This document shows positions 54,333 through 63,833 of a stretch of DNA of 64,000 nt, one piece after another; within the stretch, counting starts at the first letter, position 1, and each line of letters starts with the position of its first letter. The position numbers were made by a program, and so were the translations under genes. The notes under the pieces were generated by a model. It saw nothing but the letters and a program-made list of their open reading frames with translations, did not search any database and was not told where the DNA came from. This DNA is from Gloeocapsa sp. PCC 73106 (GTDB lineage: Bacteria > Cyanobacteriota > Cyanobacteriia > Cyanobacteriales > Gloeocapsaceae): assembly GCF_000332035.1 (NCBI RefSeq), contig NZ_ALVY01000224.1:19897-83896 (forward strand), read 5' to 3'.

Positions 54333-56024
54333 ATGCTCAAGCAATTACTAAAAAAACAGCCCTATATCTATCGCCAGGTACAAATAGCCAAACGCAAAAA
54401 ACGTTTAAAAGTAGATCGCCCTAATTGGAACGCTTTTGTGCAATCTGACGCGATCGCTTGGTCTCAAGCCCTCTCTAGTACTACTTCTGGAGAGAAAATC
54501 TTAATCCCTACGAGTGTAGGTGGGGATATTCATCTGATTTCTATCGAATCTCTCCTCGCGGCAGCTCTTACCCTTCGAGGGGCTCAAGTTCACATTTTAC
54601 TATGCGATGGAGTGCTCCCCGCTTGCTTTTGGTGTGACTCGACTTTTTACCCTAAACAGCAGTATTTTGCCGCTATTGGACCTCAAGTAGATCTATGTTC
54701 TTTTTGTTTCCCTTCAGCTTTGAGTATTCTGGAACCTTTGGGGTTAACTATACACCGCTACAGCGATTTTCTCCAAGATTTAGACTACCAAAAAGCAGAA
54801 GCGATCGCCGCTACTCTTAATACTACAGATATATCCACTTATACTCTATCGGGAATTAAGGTAGGAGAACACGCTTTAGCTGGAGCTTTGCGCTTTTACG
54901 CTCGCGCTAGTTTAGAAGGAGAATCTCACCAAGAGGCTATCTTGAGACGTTATTTTCAAGCGGCTTTATTAACTACTTGGGCGACACAAAGACTGTTATC
55001 GACTCACGAGTATCAATGCGCGGTGTTTAATCACGGTATTTACGTACCCCAGGGGTTAATCGGGGAAGTGGCGCGTCACCAGAATGTGAGAGTAGTAAAT
55101 TGGAATCCCGCTTATCGCCAACAATGCTTTATTTTCACTCACTATGATACTTACCATCATCAGTTGATGTCAGAAAGTGTCAGCAACTGGGAAAATATTA
55201 ACTGGAATCAACAACTAGAGAATTGCTTATTAGATTATCTTAAGAGTCGTTGGGTGGGTACTAATGATTGGATTTGGTTTCATGAGAGTCCTCAGTTTGA
55301 TTTGAAAGCGATCGCTTCTGAAACTGGTGTAGATTTTTCTCGTCCCTGTATCGGTTTACTGACTAACGTCATGTGGGACGCTCAATTACACTATCAAGCT
55401 AACGCTTTTGAGAGTCTTTTGGCTTGGGTTTTAGAAACTATTCGTTATTTTAGCGATCGCCCTGACTTACAGCTACTGATTAGAGTTCATCCTGCGGAAA
55501 TTCGCGGTACTCTACCCTCTCGTCAGCCAATTATCGCCGAAATCGCCCAAGTTTTCCCCAATCTACCTTCTAATATTTTTATTATTCCACCGGAGAGTCA
55601 AGTTAGTACCTACGCTGCTATGCTCTCTTGCAATGCAGTTTTAATTTACGGCACCAAAATGGGAGTAGAATTAAGCAGTATGGGCATACCCGTAATCGTA
55701 GCCGGTGAAGCTTGGATTCGCAATAAACAAATTACCCAAGATGCCACCTCTGTGGGAGAATATTTGCACTATTTAGACCAATTACCCTTTACAGAAGGTT
55801 TATCTCCAGATACCCTAGTTAGAGCTCGTAAATACGCTTATCATTTCTTTTTCCGTCGCATGATTCCTCTGGAATTTACAACCAAAGCGCAAAATGCTTC
55901 TGAATTTAAGCTTAAAGACTTACAATTTTCAGACTTATTACCCGGTAGAAGCGCGGGTTTAGATTTAATCTGTGAGGGTATTCTGACTGGAAGTGAATTT
56001 ATTTACCCTGCGGAATTAGATTAA
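54333..56024 (+). CDS. Capsule-type polysaccharide biosynthesis protein
   Basis: 563 residues. A basic start (about 1-30) leads to a Rossmann-like N-terminal half and a C-terminal half with QLLIRVHPAE, PRNIFIIPPESQVSTYA (about 408-425) and NAVLIYGTKMGVELSSMGIPVIVAGEAW (about 432-458), the pattern of capsule-synthesis (KpsC/S-like) and UDP-sugar glycosyltransferase folds. It is probably a sugar transferase for surface glycans. Three bases separate it from the GT4 gene. Four Cys near residues 91-122 are unusual. Confidence 0.75.
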   Translation: MLKQLLKKQPYIYRQVQIAKRKKRLKVDRPNWNAFVQSDAIAWSQALSSTTSGEKILIPTSVGGDIHLISIESLLAAALTLRGAQVHILLCDGVLPACFWCDSTFYPKQQYFAAIGPQVDLCSFCFPSALSILEPLGLTIHRYSDFLQDLDYQKAEAIAATLNTTDISTYTLSGIKVGEHALAGALRFYARASLEGESHQEAILRRYFQAALLTTWATQRLLSTHEYQCAVFNHGIYVPQGLIGEVARHQNVRVVNWNPAYRQQCFIFTHYDTYHHQLMSESVSNWENINWNQQLENCLLDYLKSRWVGTNDWIWFHESPQFDLKAIASETGVDFSRPCIGLLTNVMWDAQLHYQANAFESLLAWVLETIRYFSDRPDLQLLIRVHPAEIRGTLPSRQPIIAEIAQVFPNLPSNIFIIPPESQVSTYAAMLSCNAVLIYGTKMGVELSSMGIPVIVAGEAWIRNKQITQDATSVGEYLHYLDQLPFTEGLSPDTLVRARKYAYHFFFRRMIPLEFTTKAQNASEFKLKDLQFSDLLPGRSAGLDLICEGILTGSEFIYPAELD

Positions 56025-56027
56025 TCT

Positions 56028-57152
56028 ATGCTAAAAGTAGCGATCGATGTTACCCCTCTGCGAGCTAAACCCAGTGGTATAGGTGTTTATACTTATAATC
56101 TGATTCAGGCTTTAATTAAGCTTCAAACTTCTGAGGATTTTAGCCTGTCTTTAGCATATCAGCCTAGTTTCAAAAAATGGTTACGAGGGGATATTTCTTT
56201 TGCTGAGGAAGCTAAATTTAATCTTAATACCTATTCTCTTCCCCTTCCTGTTACTGTAGCCAGTTTATTATCTAGGTTTCCTAACCCAATTTTACCCTAT
56301 TTAGAGTCATGCTTAAACTCTCCAGCTCTACTCCACGGTACGGATCATTTTGTTTATCCCTGTCGCAGAAGTAAAAATATTTTAACTATCCACGATTTGA
56401 CTTTTTTAAAATATCCCCAGTATGTGAGTTCTATTGTTAAAACTTATTACTCACGTATCAAAAAATGTCTTACTTGGAGCGATTTAATTATTACTTTTTC
56501 CGAAAATACTAAACAAGAAATCAGTTATTATTTTAATGTTAATCCAGAAAAGATTGTAATTACACCTCAAGCTAGTCGTTTTTTCGAGGTTAATAGTGTC
56601 AGTTATCATTTTGATTATCCTTACTTACTATTTGTTAGTACTCTTGAACCTAGAAAAAATATTATTAACTTAATTAAAGCTTATAACTATATCAAAGAAA
56701 AGTATCAAGTTCCCCATCATTTAGTGCTTATTGGACAAAAAGGTTGGTCTTATAAAGGCATTTTAGAAGCTATAAATACTTCCCCCTATGTAGAAACAAT
56801 ACATCATCTTGATTATCTTTCGGATCAATTAGTGGCTTGGTTTTATAGTAAAGCCGAAGCATTTGTTTATCCTTCTTATTACGAAGGTTTTGGCTTACCG
56901 ATTTTAGAAGCGATGACTTTAGGAGCACCGGTAATCACCTCCAACACATCATCTTTACCAGAAGTCGCTGGAGATTGTGCTTTATTAATTAATCCTCAAG
57001 ACTATCTAGAATTGGGCGAAGCTATGATTAGAATAATTAGCGATCGTCAATTACGTCAAGAATTAGTTAAAAAAGGAAAAGCAAGAAGTAAATTATATTC
57101 TTGGGAAAAAACCGCTCAAGCTACTCTAGAAGCTTATCGAATTCTTAGTTAA
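56028..57152 (+). CDS. Family 4 glycosyltransferase
   Basis: 374 residues. N-terminal [16 protein letters not shown] loop ([16 protein letters not shown]), middle [17 protein letters not shown] (donor side) and the C-terminal [20 protein letters not shown] motif with the E-x7-E pair (about residues 277-295). GT-B retaining transferase. Together with the preceding gene it probably builds an exopolysaccharide or lipopolysaccharide chain. Confidence 0.92.
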   Translation: MLKVAIDVTPLRAKPSGIGVYTYNLIQALIKLQTSEDFSLSLAYQPSFKKWLRGDISFAEEAKFNLNTYSLPLPVTVASLLSRFPNPILPYLESCLNSPALLHGTDHFVYPCRRSKNILTIHDLTFLKYPQYVSSIVKTYYSRIKKCLTWSDLIITFSENTKQEISYYFNVNPEKIVITPQASRFFEVNSVSYHFDYPYLLFVSTLEPRKNIINLIKAYNYIKEKYQVPHHLVLIGQKGWSYKGILEAINTSPYVETIHHLDYLSDQLVAWFYSKAEAFVYPSYYEGFGLPILEAMTLGAPVITSNTSSLPEVAGDCALLINPQDYLELGEAMIRIISDRQLRQELVKKGKARSKLYSWEKTAQATLEAYRILS

Positions 57153-57180
57153 TATAAAAGTATTCCTAATCTTGAAACTA

Positions 57181-57756
57181 TTAGAAAATTTTCTTTAAAT
57201 CCAGAACAAAATCAGCCAGAACATTTTCATCCCTTAGAGTAGGGGGATTAACCAGTACCTGCTTTTCCTCCCCTTGGCGATATATTTCTACAGTTTTGGT
57301 ATAAGGATTAAGTAACCAACCTAGTTTTACTCCTGCGTCGATATACTCCAACATTTTATCTTGAACATTTTTAAGAGAATCGCTTTCTGATATCAATTCT
57401 AAGACAAAATCAGGAGCAATCTGAGCAAACCCTTTTCTTTCTTCAGGAGCAATATTATCTGAATTTTCCTTGGATATCCAAGAAACATCAGGAGAACGTA
57501 TAGCGCCATTAGGTAATTTAAAGCCCGTAGAAGAATCAAAAACTAATCCACGCTCTGGAGTTGTTGACTCATTCCAAACCACAAAACGACTAATCAACCT
57601 TGAATTCTTGTCTCCTGTTTCCATTCCCGTAGGTGACAATGTGATTAATTCCCCTTTAGCACTTAACTCCAATCTCAATTCAGGATTAGCTGCACATATT
57701 TCCTCAAAAGCATCCAAGACCTCTTTACCAATTACCGAAACGTTGATTAAATTCAC
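57181..57756 (-). CDS. Uma2 family endonuclease-like protein (DUF820)
   Basis: 191 residues. The PD-(D/E)XK-type core of DUF820: RSPDVSWI (Asp), DFVLELISESDSLKNVQDKM (Glu-x-Lys) and YIDAGVKLGWLLNPYTKTVEIYRQG. The family is expanded in cyanobacteria, usually as single genes of unknown target. Confidence 0.9.
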   Translation of the reverse strand: MNLINVSVIGKEVLDAFEEICAANPELRLELSAKGELITLSPTGMETGDKNSRLISRFVVWNESTTPERGLVFDSSTGFKLPNGAIRSPDVSWISKENSDNIAPEERKGFAQIAPDFVLELISESDSLKNVQDKMLEYIDAGVKLGWLLNPYTKTVEIYRQGEEKQVLVNPPTLRDENVLADFVLDLKKIF

Positions 57757-57803
57757 AGTACCTCAACAAATACTTGGTAGAGTAAATATGCTTATTATAG
57801 TAT

Positions 57804-58310
57804 TTATTTAGGTTGTCCTTGACGATCGCAAATGAAAATATCCCACTGACCATTAGTTCCCACTTCAAAGGCGATGAGTTCGCCGTTAGCACTAATAGTT
57901 GGGTTGCGCACGTCTCCCTGAATTGGGTTAGAGAGATTGCGTCTTTGTTGAGTTGAGCGATCGTAGAGATAGATAGTAGATTTTCCCTGAACGCTAGTAG
58001 CAAAGACGATATAACGACCGTCTTCGGAAACCGAGGGATCTGAAGCTATCTCATTGAGGGCGTTTAAACCTGGTAAGTTAATTAAAGTGCGGTTACGGAG
58101 ATCATAGAGATATACATCTTGAGAACCATTGCGATCAGAAGCAAAAACGATAAATTTAGGAGTAATTTGAGGATTTAACTCCGATCTCAAGCTATTGAGG
58201 GAACGTCCGCTAGGATCAAAAGGAAAATTGACAAAGCGAGGATAAGTAGTGCAGCTTGTTAATAGTAGAGTGCCAATAATCAAAAAAGATGAACGAAGCC
58301 GATTGAACAT
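57804..58310 (-). CDS. TolB-like PD40 lipoprotein 1
   Basis: About 168 residues from the ATG at 58310. Lipobox LTSC (Cys about residue 20), then WD40-like PD40 blades: FIVFASDRNGSQDVYLYD, RYIVFATSVQGKSTIYLYD and LIAFEVGTNGQWDIFICD. The paralogous gene ends inside its start region: bases 58312-58310 are within two bases of the upstream gene stop. Membrane-attached beta-propeller; partner unknown. Confidence 0.85.
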   Translation of the reverse strand: MFNRLRSSFLIIGTLLLTSCTTYPRFVNFPFDPSGRSLNSLRSELNPQITPKFIVFASDRNGSQDVYLYDLRNRTLINLPGLNALNEIASDPSVSEDGRYIVFATSVQGKSTIYLYDRSTQQRRNLSNPIQGDVRNPTISANGELIAFEVGTNGQWDIFICDRQGQPK

Positions 58311-58311
58311 T

Positions 58312-58845
58312 TCAAGGATTAGCGATAGGAACACCATCGGGAAAATCTAATTCAACAAAAGGACCGCGATCGAGCACCTCTAAATCCCATTGACCTCGAC
58401 GAGAGGTTTCAAAGACGATATAACGACCATCGGGACTAATATGAGGGTTACGTAGCCAACTCCGATAACCTCTAGTTAGGAATTCTGATCTACCCGTAGC
58501 GCGATCGTAGAGGATCAGATCCGGGCGTCCAGAGAGACTAGAAATGTAGGCGATATATCGTCCCGTATAGCTCAAGCTGGGATTTTGCGCGATCGCACTT
58601 GCCGAATCCAATCCCGGCAAATTTATGAGTGTTTTCTGCTCTAAGCTATAGATATATATCCTACTCTTGCCATCACGATTAGAAACAAAAGCCACTAATT
58701 TCCCATCACCGCTTAAAACGGGGTCGTGATCGTTATAGCGACTATTGAGAAGCCCTGGTCCTCGATTGACGGTGACCGAATTACAAGCATTAATCAGGGG
58801 AGTAAAAAAAAGAGCGATCGCCAGCCCAAGATAAGAGTAACGCAA
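58312..58845 (-). CDS. TolB-like PD40 lipoprotein 2
   Basis: 177 residues. Signal peptide with lipobox LINAC (Cys about residue 21), then three PD40 blades (KLVAFVSNRDGKSRIYIYS, RYIAYISSLSGRPDLILYD, RYIVFETSRRGQWDLEVLD). It is a paralogue of the gene that follows it two bases downstream; the pair likely arose by duplication. Confidence 0.88.
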   Translation of the reverse strand: MRYSYLGLAIALFFTPLINACNSVTVNRGPGLLNSRYNDHDPVLSGDGKLVAFVSNRDGKSRIYIYSLEQKTLINLPGLDSASAIAQNPSLSYTGRYIAYISSLSGRPDLILYDRATGRSEFLTRGYRSWLRNPHISPDGRYIVFETSRRGQWDLEVLDRGPFVELDFPDGVPIANP

Positions 58846-58850
58846 ATTGT

Positions 58851-59645
58851 TTAGTAATCGAAGTTAGTGGGTGGTTCGGGGTTGGGCTTTCTCGGTCTTG
58901 GTTTTGTTTCTCCTTGAGGTAATGTTTGTTCTGGATCAATGGGTTGATAATCAACGTAGTCACTGGGACTGGGTTCAGTATAATCTGAGTAGTAGTTATA
59001 CTCTTGATCTCCAGGACGAGAAGAAGATTTTTTTCTGGTGCGCGATGGTGTTTCTGATGAAGGTCTACGGGGACGAGAAGAGGAACTTCTTCTAGATTGG
59101 GATTGGGGTGGTTCTACCCCTGAGGGATTTTCCCAAGCGTCATAATAGGAGTCAGAAGGGGTCGTTCTGGGGGAACTACGACGACTTTTAGAGCTACGAT
59201 CTGCTTCTGCGTCATAATTACTTCTACGCGTTGAGGGACGCTCTACGTAGCCTCTAAGTCGAGGGTTGTCATCAGGTGGCTCTGCATCGTAACCTTCAAT
59301 TTGGTCCAATTCGGCGCGATAGACTCGACTAACGGAGCGTTCTTCATCAACTATAGGTGAGTTACGTCGTGCTTGTTCTGCTGTACTCGCTCTGAGTCGC
59401 ATGGTTTCTACGGCAAAAAAAATAGCCGACCCCGTCAAAAGAAACTGACCAAATTGTAAAATAGGGTCCAATCTCCAACCCTGGAATAAGAGTATTAACC
59501 CGCAAAGTAACCCGACAGCGGCAAAGAAAATATCGTGATCTCTAGATAATTCTGGTCGTACCGAGCGAATGAAGTATAGAGCAGCTCCTGCTACGGCGAG
59601 AAAGATACCCAAAATACTGGCTGAGTTAAGTCCAAAATTTACCAT
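58851..59645 (-). CDS. Ycf66 family membrane protein
   Basis: 264 residues. Three hydrophobic segments in the first 90 residues (about 6-26, 39-57, 66-83) with the family phrase NSASILGIFLAVAGAALYF and GWRLDPILQFGQ; then a long charged, low-complexity tail (about 90-264) rich in Arg, Ser, Pro and Tyr. Ycf66 occurs in cyanobacteria and some plastids; function unknown. It is followed by the lipoprotein pair on the same strand. Confidence 0.9.
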   Translation of the reverse strand: MVNFGLNSASILGIFLAVAGAALYFIRSVRPELSRDHDIFFAAVGLLCGLILLFQGWRLDPILQFGQFLLTGSAIFFAVETMRLRASTAEQARRNSPIVDEERSVSRVYRAELDQIEGYDAEPPDDNPRLRGYVERPSTRRSNYDAEADRSSKSRRSSPRTTPSDSYYDAWENPSGVEPPQSQSRRSSSSRPRRPSSETPSRTRKKSSSRPGDQEYNYYSDYTEPSPSDYVDYQPIDPEQTLPQGETKPRPRKPNPEPPTNFDY

Positions 59646-59787
59646 TACTGCTTTTCCTAGTCAAAGTTATTATATCTATCTTTCTAATATAGCCTGATCT
59701 TTGCAGACGGTTATTAGTTTACACAGAAACAGCTAGCGAGCATATAGCCGCCAGCCGTAAGGGATTACAGGGAGATCTCAATATAAT

Positions 59788-60057
59788 TTAAAAACTTTTG
59801 CGAGAAAGCAATCCAAAAAGATAAATCGCAATGATCGCACCCAAAACCGCGATAAATACCCCAGGAATACTTAAACCGGGTGCGGTTAATTGCAGAGCTC
59901 CAGTTTGTATAAAAGTGAACAAAGTACCACCTATGAAAGCTCCTACGACACCCAAAAGTAACGTTGTCAACCAGTTACCCCCTTGATCACCGGGAACAAT
60001 AGCTTTAGCGATCGCACCTGATAATAAACCTAAAATGATCCAAGCAATGATATTCAT
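59788..60057 (-). CDS. GlsB/YeaQ/YmgE family stress-response membrane protein
   Basis: 89 residues, three hydrophobic stretches (about 2-20, 30-50, 60-84) with the conserved IAWIILGLLSGAIAKAIVPG and LLGVVGAFIGGTL. Small inner-membrane protein family linked to general stress. It is the last gene of the stress cassette, 25 bases after dps. Confidence 0.9.
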   Translation of the reverse strand: MNIIAWIILGLLSGAIAKAIVPGDQGGNWLTTLLLGVVGAFIGGTLFTFIQTGALQLTAPGLSIPGVFIAVLGAIIAIYLFGLLSRKSF

Positions 60058-60082
60058 GACTAATTCCTCGTAAATTGTTTAA

Positions 60083-60619
60083 CTAAACTTCTACTATCTG
60101 TTTCTTGGCGTTTGGCTTTGAGCCATCTGTTTCGATAGCGTCTCCTTCAATGAAAGAACGCAACATCCAAGCCGTTTGTTCATGCTGCTCCAGCAAACCG
60201 GTGAGAAAGTCAGCGGTCCCGTCATCTTCAAACTCCTCACTACATTGCTGAACGTGTTCACGCAGATTCCGGGCTATCTGTTCATGATCGTTTAACAATT
60301 GAGCAACCATCTCAGTCGCTAGAGGGATAGTACCAGGATGCTCTTTAAGAGAACAAGTCTTGAGAAATCCCTCCATCGTTCCCACCGGATAATCGCCTAA
60401 GGTTCTGATCCGTTCTGCAATAAGATCAACATTGATTGTTAGGGCTTCGTAATGTGTTTCCCAAAGCTTATGTAAGGTCATGAATTGCGGACCGACAACA
60501 TCCCAATGAAATTTTTTGGTTTTGACCAGTAACAGGTAAGTGTCTGCCAAATCTTGATTGAGTAGATTGACTACACCTTGACGCTGTTTATCGGTTAATC
60601 CAATATTGATTCTGCGCAT
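60083..60619 (-). CDS. Dps family DNA-protection ferritin-like protein
   Basis: 178 residues, four-helix Dps fold. Ferroxidase-site residues fall in KKFHWDVVGPQFMTLHKLWE (about 35-54) and the acidic DLIAERI (about 68). Dodecameric Dps proteins oxidise Fe(II) with peroxide. Located between the large catalase and the GlsB-type gene, all leftward. Confidence 0.92.
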   Translation of the reverse strand: MRRINIGLTDKQRQGVVNLLNQDLADTYLLLVKTKKFHWDVVGPQFMTLHKLWETHYEALTINVDLIAERIRTLGDYPVGTMEGFLKTCSLKEHPGTIPLATEMVAQLLNDHEQIARNLREHVQQCSEEFEDDGTADFLTGLLEQHEQTAWMLRSFIEGDAIETDGSKPNAKKQIVEV

Positions 60620-60649
60620 GATAAATCTCCTTGATTTTAGTGATTTTAA

Positions 60650-62719
60650 TTAGCCTAGAGTGCGCATCCAGAAACGATGCTGGGCGATCGCCTCTATAAA
60701 CGATTTAGCAAACTTACTTTGGTGAGATGATGTTTTAGCGGTAATCACTCCTTGATCATGTTGGAGAGATTCGGCGCTAGTTTTTTTGAGTAACTCGACT
60801 CCTTCACCCGTTGCCGCGATCGCTTTATAATGTCGAAATGCCTCATTAATAAACTCAAGAGCATCCCCATTAGCTTTGAGGGTTTCAACGCTTAGGGCAC
60901 CACCGGGAACATACACTGCGTCGAACATCAAAGATGCACTGGTAAGGAAGGTTTTATCAACCTTAAATTCTTGACCATCAGCACTCTTGATCATGCCCAA
61001 AAATTTCGACACGATCTGTGCTTGCGCACCCGCATCCATCAACGCTTGCTTAATAGTGGTAACTTGTTCAGCATCTACACCGTCTGCTGCCAAGATAGCC
61101 ACCTTACGACCTTTTACCGTTTTGACCGCCAAAGATTCTTGACTAAGTGCTGGTGAACTTTGCCCATGGTTCTGAGTTGCAACTTCTTTAGGTGCAGCTA
61201 CTCCAACCCCCATAGCGACCAGTTTTGCCAATTCGTGATCGACATGGTTTAGACGCTCAACCATTCTTTCCCTAACGCCTTGATCTTCAACTTTGCCGAT
61301 TTCAAAATGAGCCGCTTCAACCACATGTTCTTTTTCAACTGCTGACAGGCTATTCCAGAACAAAGTAGCTTGACTAAAATGTTCACCAAAGCTAGGGCTA
61401 CGTTCCCGAATTTTGTGTCCTTGAACTCGCTCAGAGTGGTGAACATAGCCTTCAGTTTCAGAGGGAGCAGGCTGATCTTGTCCCAAGGAATTGGGGAAAT
61501 AATTGACTCGACTAGTTTTTACCTGCATCTGCATCCTTCCGTCCTGCTGATTGTTATGAAAAGGACAAACCGGTTGATTAATAGGCAAATTAGCAAAGTT
61601 TGGGCTACCAAGGCGATGCTGTTGAGTATCGTGATAAGAAAACAGACGACCTTGCAACAAGGGATCATCGCTGAAGTCGATACCGGGTACCACGTTAGAA
61701 GGAGCGAAGGCAACTTGTTCGGTTTCAGCGAAGAAGTTATCAGGGTTGCGATTCAACACCATTTTGCCGATGGGCAGTACCGGAACTAACTCTTCAGGAA
61801 TGAGCTTTGTGGAGTCAAGGATATCAAAGTCGAATTTGTGTTCGTCTTCTGCTTCGATAATCTGCACACCCAGCTCAAATTCTGGATAATTCCCCTGTTC
61901 GATAGATTCCCACAAATCACGGCGGTGGAAATCAGGATCTTTTCCTGCCAACTTCTGGGCTTCGTCAAATACCAGGGAATGAACACCTAAAAGCGGTTTC
62001 CAGTGAAATTTAACGAAGCGAAATTTGCCTTCAGCATTTACTAATCGGTAGGTATGCACCCCAAAGCCCTGCATTCGGCTAAAACTGCGAGGCAATGTGC
62101 GATCGCTGAGTAGCCATAGGATCATATGGGTTGACTCGGGCACCAAGGAAATGAAATCCCAAAAATTGCTATGCGCAGTGGAGGCTTGTGGTATTTCGTT
62201 GTGAGGTTCAGGTTTAATTGAGTGCACCACATCTGGAAACTTGATGGCATCCTGGATAAAAAATACGGGAATATTATTGCCGACCAAGTCATAGTTGCCC
62301 TCTTGCGTGTAGAACTTCACTGAGAAACCACGCACATCACGCACAGAGTCGGCTGAACCGCGTGAACCTCCCACCGTGGAGAAGCGAGCAAAAACAGGGG
62401 TTTGAATAGAAGGATCTTGTAAAAAGTGAGCTTTGGTGAATTTTGCTAGTGACTCATAAGCTTGGAAGTAGCCATGAGCTGCCGAACCACGAGCATGAAC
62501 GACTCTCTCAGGGATGCGTTCGCGATCGAAGTGGGAGAGTTTCTCTTGAAAATGGAAATCTTCTCTTAGGGAAGGTCCACGATTACCCGTTTTTAAGCTG
62601 TTGTCTGTATCTTCTACGACGACGCCTTGATTGGTTGTGAGTTGCTCTCCAGCTTCAACCTGAAATTCCTCTAATGATTCGGTTTTTGCTGTCTTTTGGG
62701 GTTGAGATTGTTCGGTCAT
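60650..62719 (-). CDS. katE: Large-subunit catalase (HPII/KatE type)
   Basis: 689 residues. Catalase core about 40-525: catalytic His in ERVVHARGSAAHGYF (about 75), Asn in VGNNIPVFF, and haem Tyr in RLFSYHDTQQHRLG (about 358). A flavodoxin/GATase-like C-terminal domain (about 540-689) typical of large-subunit catalases carries RKVAILAADGVDAEQV. It overlaps the PRC-barrel gene by four bases, so translation is coupled. Confidence 0.95.
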   Translation of the reverse strand: MTEQSQPQKTAKTESLEEFQVEAGEQLTTNQGVVVEDTDNSLKTGNRGPSLREDFHFQEKLSHFDRERIPERVVHARGSAAHGYFQAYESLAKFTKAHFLQDPSIQTPVFARFSTVGGSRGSADSVRDVRGFSVKFYTQEGNYDLVGNNIPVFFIQDAIKFPDVVHSIKPEPHNEIPQASTAHSNFWDFISLVPESTHMILWLLSDRTLPRSFSRMQGFGVHTYRLVNAEGKFRFVKFHWKPLLGVHSLVFDEAQKLAGKDPDFHRRDLWESIEQGNYPEFELGVQIIEAEDEHKFDFDILDSTKLIPEELVPVLPIGKMVLNRNPDNFFAETEQVAFAPSNVVPGIDFSDDPLLQGRLFSYHDTQQHRLGSPNFANLPINQPVCPFHNNQQDGRMQMQVKTSRVNYFPNSLGQDQPAPSETEGYVHHSERVQGHKIRERSPSFGEHFSQATLFWNSLSAVEKEHVVEAAHFEIGKVEDQGVRERMVERLNHVDHELAKLVAMGVGVAAPKEVATQNHGQSSPALSQESLAVKTVKGRKVAILAADGVDAEQVTTIKQALMDAGAQAQIVSKFLGMIKSADGQEFKVDKTFLTSASLMFDAVYVPGGALSVETLKANGDALEFINEAFRHYKAIAATGEGVELLKKTSAESLQHDQGVITAKTSSHQSKFAKSFIEAIAQHRFWMRTLG

Positions 62720-63663
62720 TGCTTTGAGATTTCTAGGGGTGTATTTAGATCTTGAGAATCATTAGGAGCTAAATCTTTCTTCACAACGGGCTGATCTTGT
62801 TTGTCATTCTCTAGCTGTTTGCTCTGCATTACTTCTTGAGCGTCAACTATTTCGCTGTAAATCTCTTCTCTGGAAGTGGTTTCTTCGCGAACCTCTTCAT
62901 CGTAGGCGAACAATGACTGTATTTCGCCTCTGTGAAAAACCATATCATCAGGGATAACTTGAGCGTCAACGATTTCGCTGTAAATCTCTTCTGTGGTAGT
63001 TACTTCTTCTGAAACAAAGGCTTCTTCGTCAATCTCTGGATCGCTAGTCAAAGATGGCTCTGTTTCGCCTTCGTCAAAAACCGTATCATCGGGGGTAACT
63101 TTCGCGTTAGAGGCAGTTGATTGCTCCATCACAACCCTTTCCCTAGGAGTTATTTCGGTTTCCTCCTGCTTATCAACAGCTACATCACCTGTTTTAATTA
63201 ATCCCTCTTGGTACAACCGTAAACTTTGGTGAGTGGAGTCGTTTAAATCATATAAAGCTCCCTCATCATCGTAATTATATGTGTTGCGATTTAATGATAT
63301 AGCATTATTAGATTTCGGACGATAGACATTGCGTATCTGCTCTTCATAATCATAGTCAATTGAAATATTTTCGTCATATTTAGGTAGTGACTTGATTTGA
63401 GAAGGCGTCAAACCATCAACGGTAACACGATGAGCTTTCTCATTAATCCGAGTACGACCAATCGGTAATAAGATCTTTTTCCCAAAAATCCAAATGCCCA
63501 TGTTGATGATTAAGTAGCGAATTTTACCTCCATCATCAACCAATATGTCATTGACCGAGCCAATATGGTCCGCATTTACGTACAAATCGTAACCAATGAT
63601 ATCTTTGGTCTGAAAGTGCTTTCGGTAATTCGGGTCAAAATCTTTGATTTTATGTAATGGCAT
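62716..63663 (-). CDS. PRC-barrel domain stress protein
   Basis: 315 residues. N-terminal PRC-barrel (about 10-90: DIIGYDLYVNADHIGSVNDI and YLIINMGIWIFGKKILLPIG), followed by a DUF2382-like linker-rich acidic region (about 115-315) rich in Glu and Ser with two similar SEIVDAQVIPDDMVFHRGE stretches. PRC-barrel/DUF2382 proteins are induced in desiccation and oxidative stress. It starts the catalase-Dps-GlsB cassette and overlaps katE. Confidence 0.85.
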   Translation of the reverse strand: MPLHKIKDFDPNYRKHFQTKDIIGYDLYVNADHIGSVNDILVDDGGKIRYLIINMGIWIFGKKILLPIGRTRINEKAHRVTVDGLTPSQIKSLPKYDENISIDYDYEEQIRNVYRPKSNNAISLNRNTYNYDDEGALYDLNDSTHQSLRLYQEGLIKTGDVAVDKQEETEITPRERVVMEQSTASNAKVTPDDTVFDEGETEPSLTSDPEIDEEAFVSEEVTTTEEIYSEIVDAQVIPDDMVFHRGEIQSLFAYDEEVREETTSREEIYSEIVDAQEVMQSKQLENDKQDQPVVKKDLAPNDSQDLNTPLEISKQ

Positions 63664-63734
63664 TGCTTTCGTTCCTCAGGGCAACTAAAGTGCTTGGATT
63701 CCCTTACTTACATAAGCATAGATTTAAAACCAAA

Positions 63735-63786
63735 ATGATACGTCTGCCTTAAGCTACATTAGTTCTTATTCCTTAAGACGTATCAT
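63735..63786. repeat. Long imperfect hairpin, 15-bp arms with a 3-base bulge
   Basis: Arms 63735-63753 and 63772-63786: ATGATACGTCT-gcc-TTAAG against the complement of CTTAAGACGTATCAT, all 15 arm bases pairing around a GCC bulge. Loop of about 18 bases. No T tract follows on either strand. It lies in the upstream region of the stress cassette, 72 bases before the PRC-barrel start. The rest of 63664-64000 has no gene that I can support. Confidence 0.75.
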
Positions 63787-63803
63787 CTAATTGCGTTAAA
63801 TAG

Positions 63804-63833
63804 TAGTAAAAGATAGTAAATAATGGTAAATAG
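63804..63833. repeat. Three 10-base phased repeats
   Basis: TAGTAAAAGA, TAGTAAATAA, TGGTAAATAG: three tandem units of exactly ten bases, about one helical turn each. Possible regulator-binding iterons in the region upstream of the stress cassette. Confidence 0.5.
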
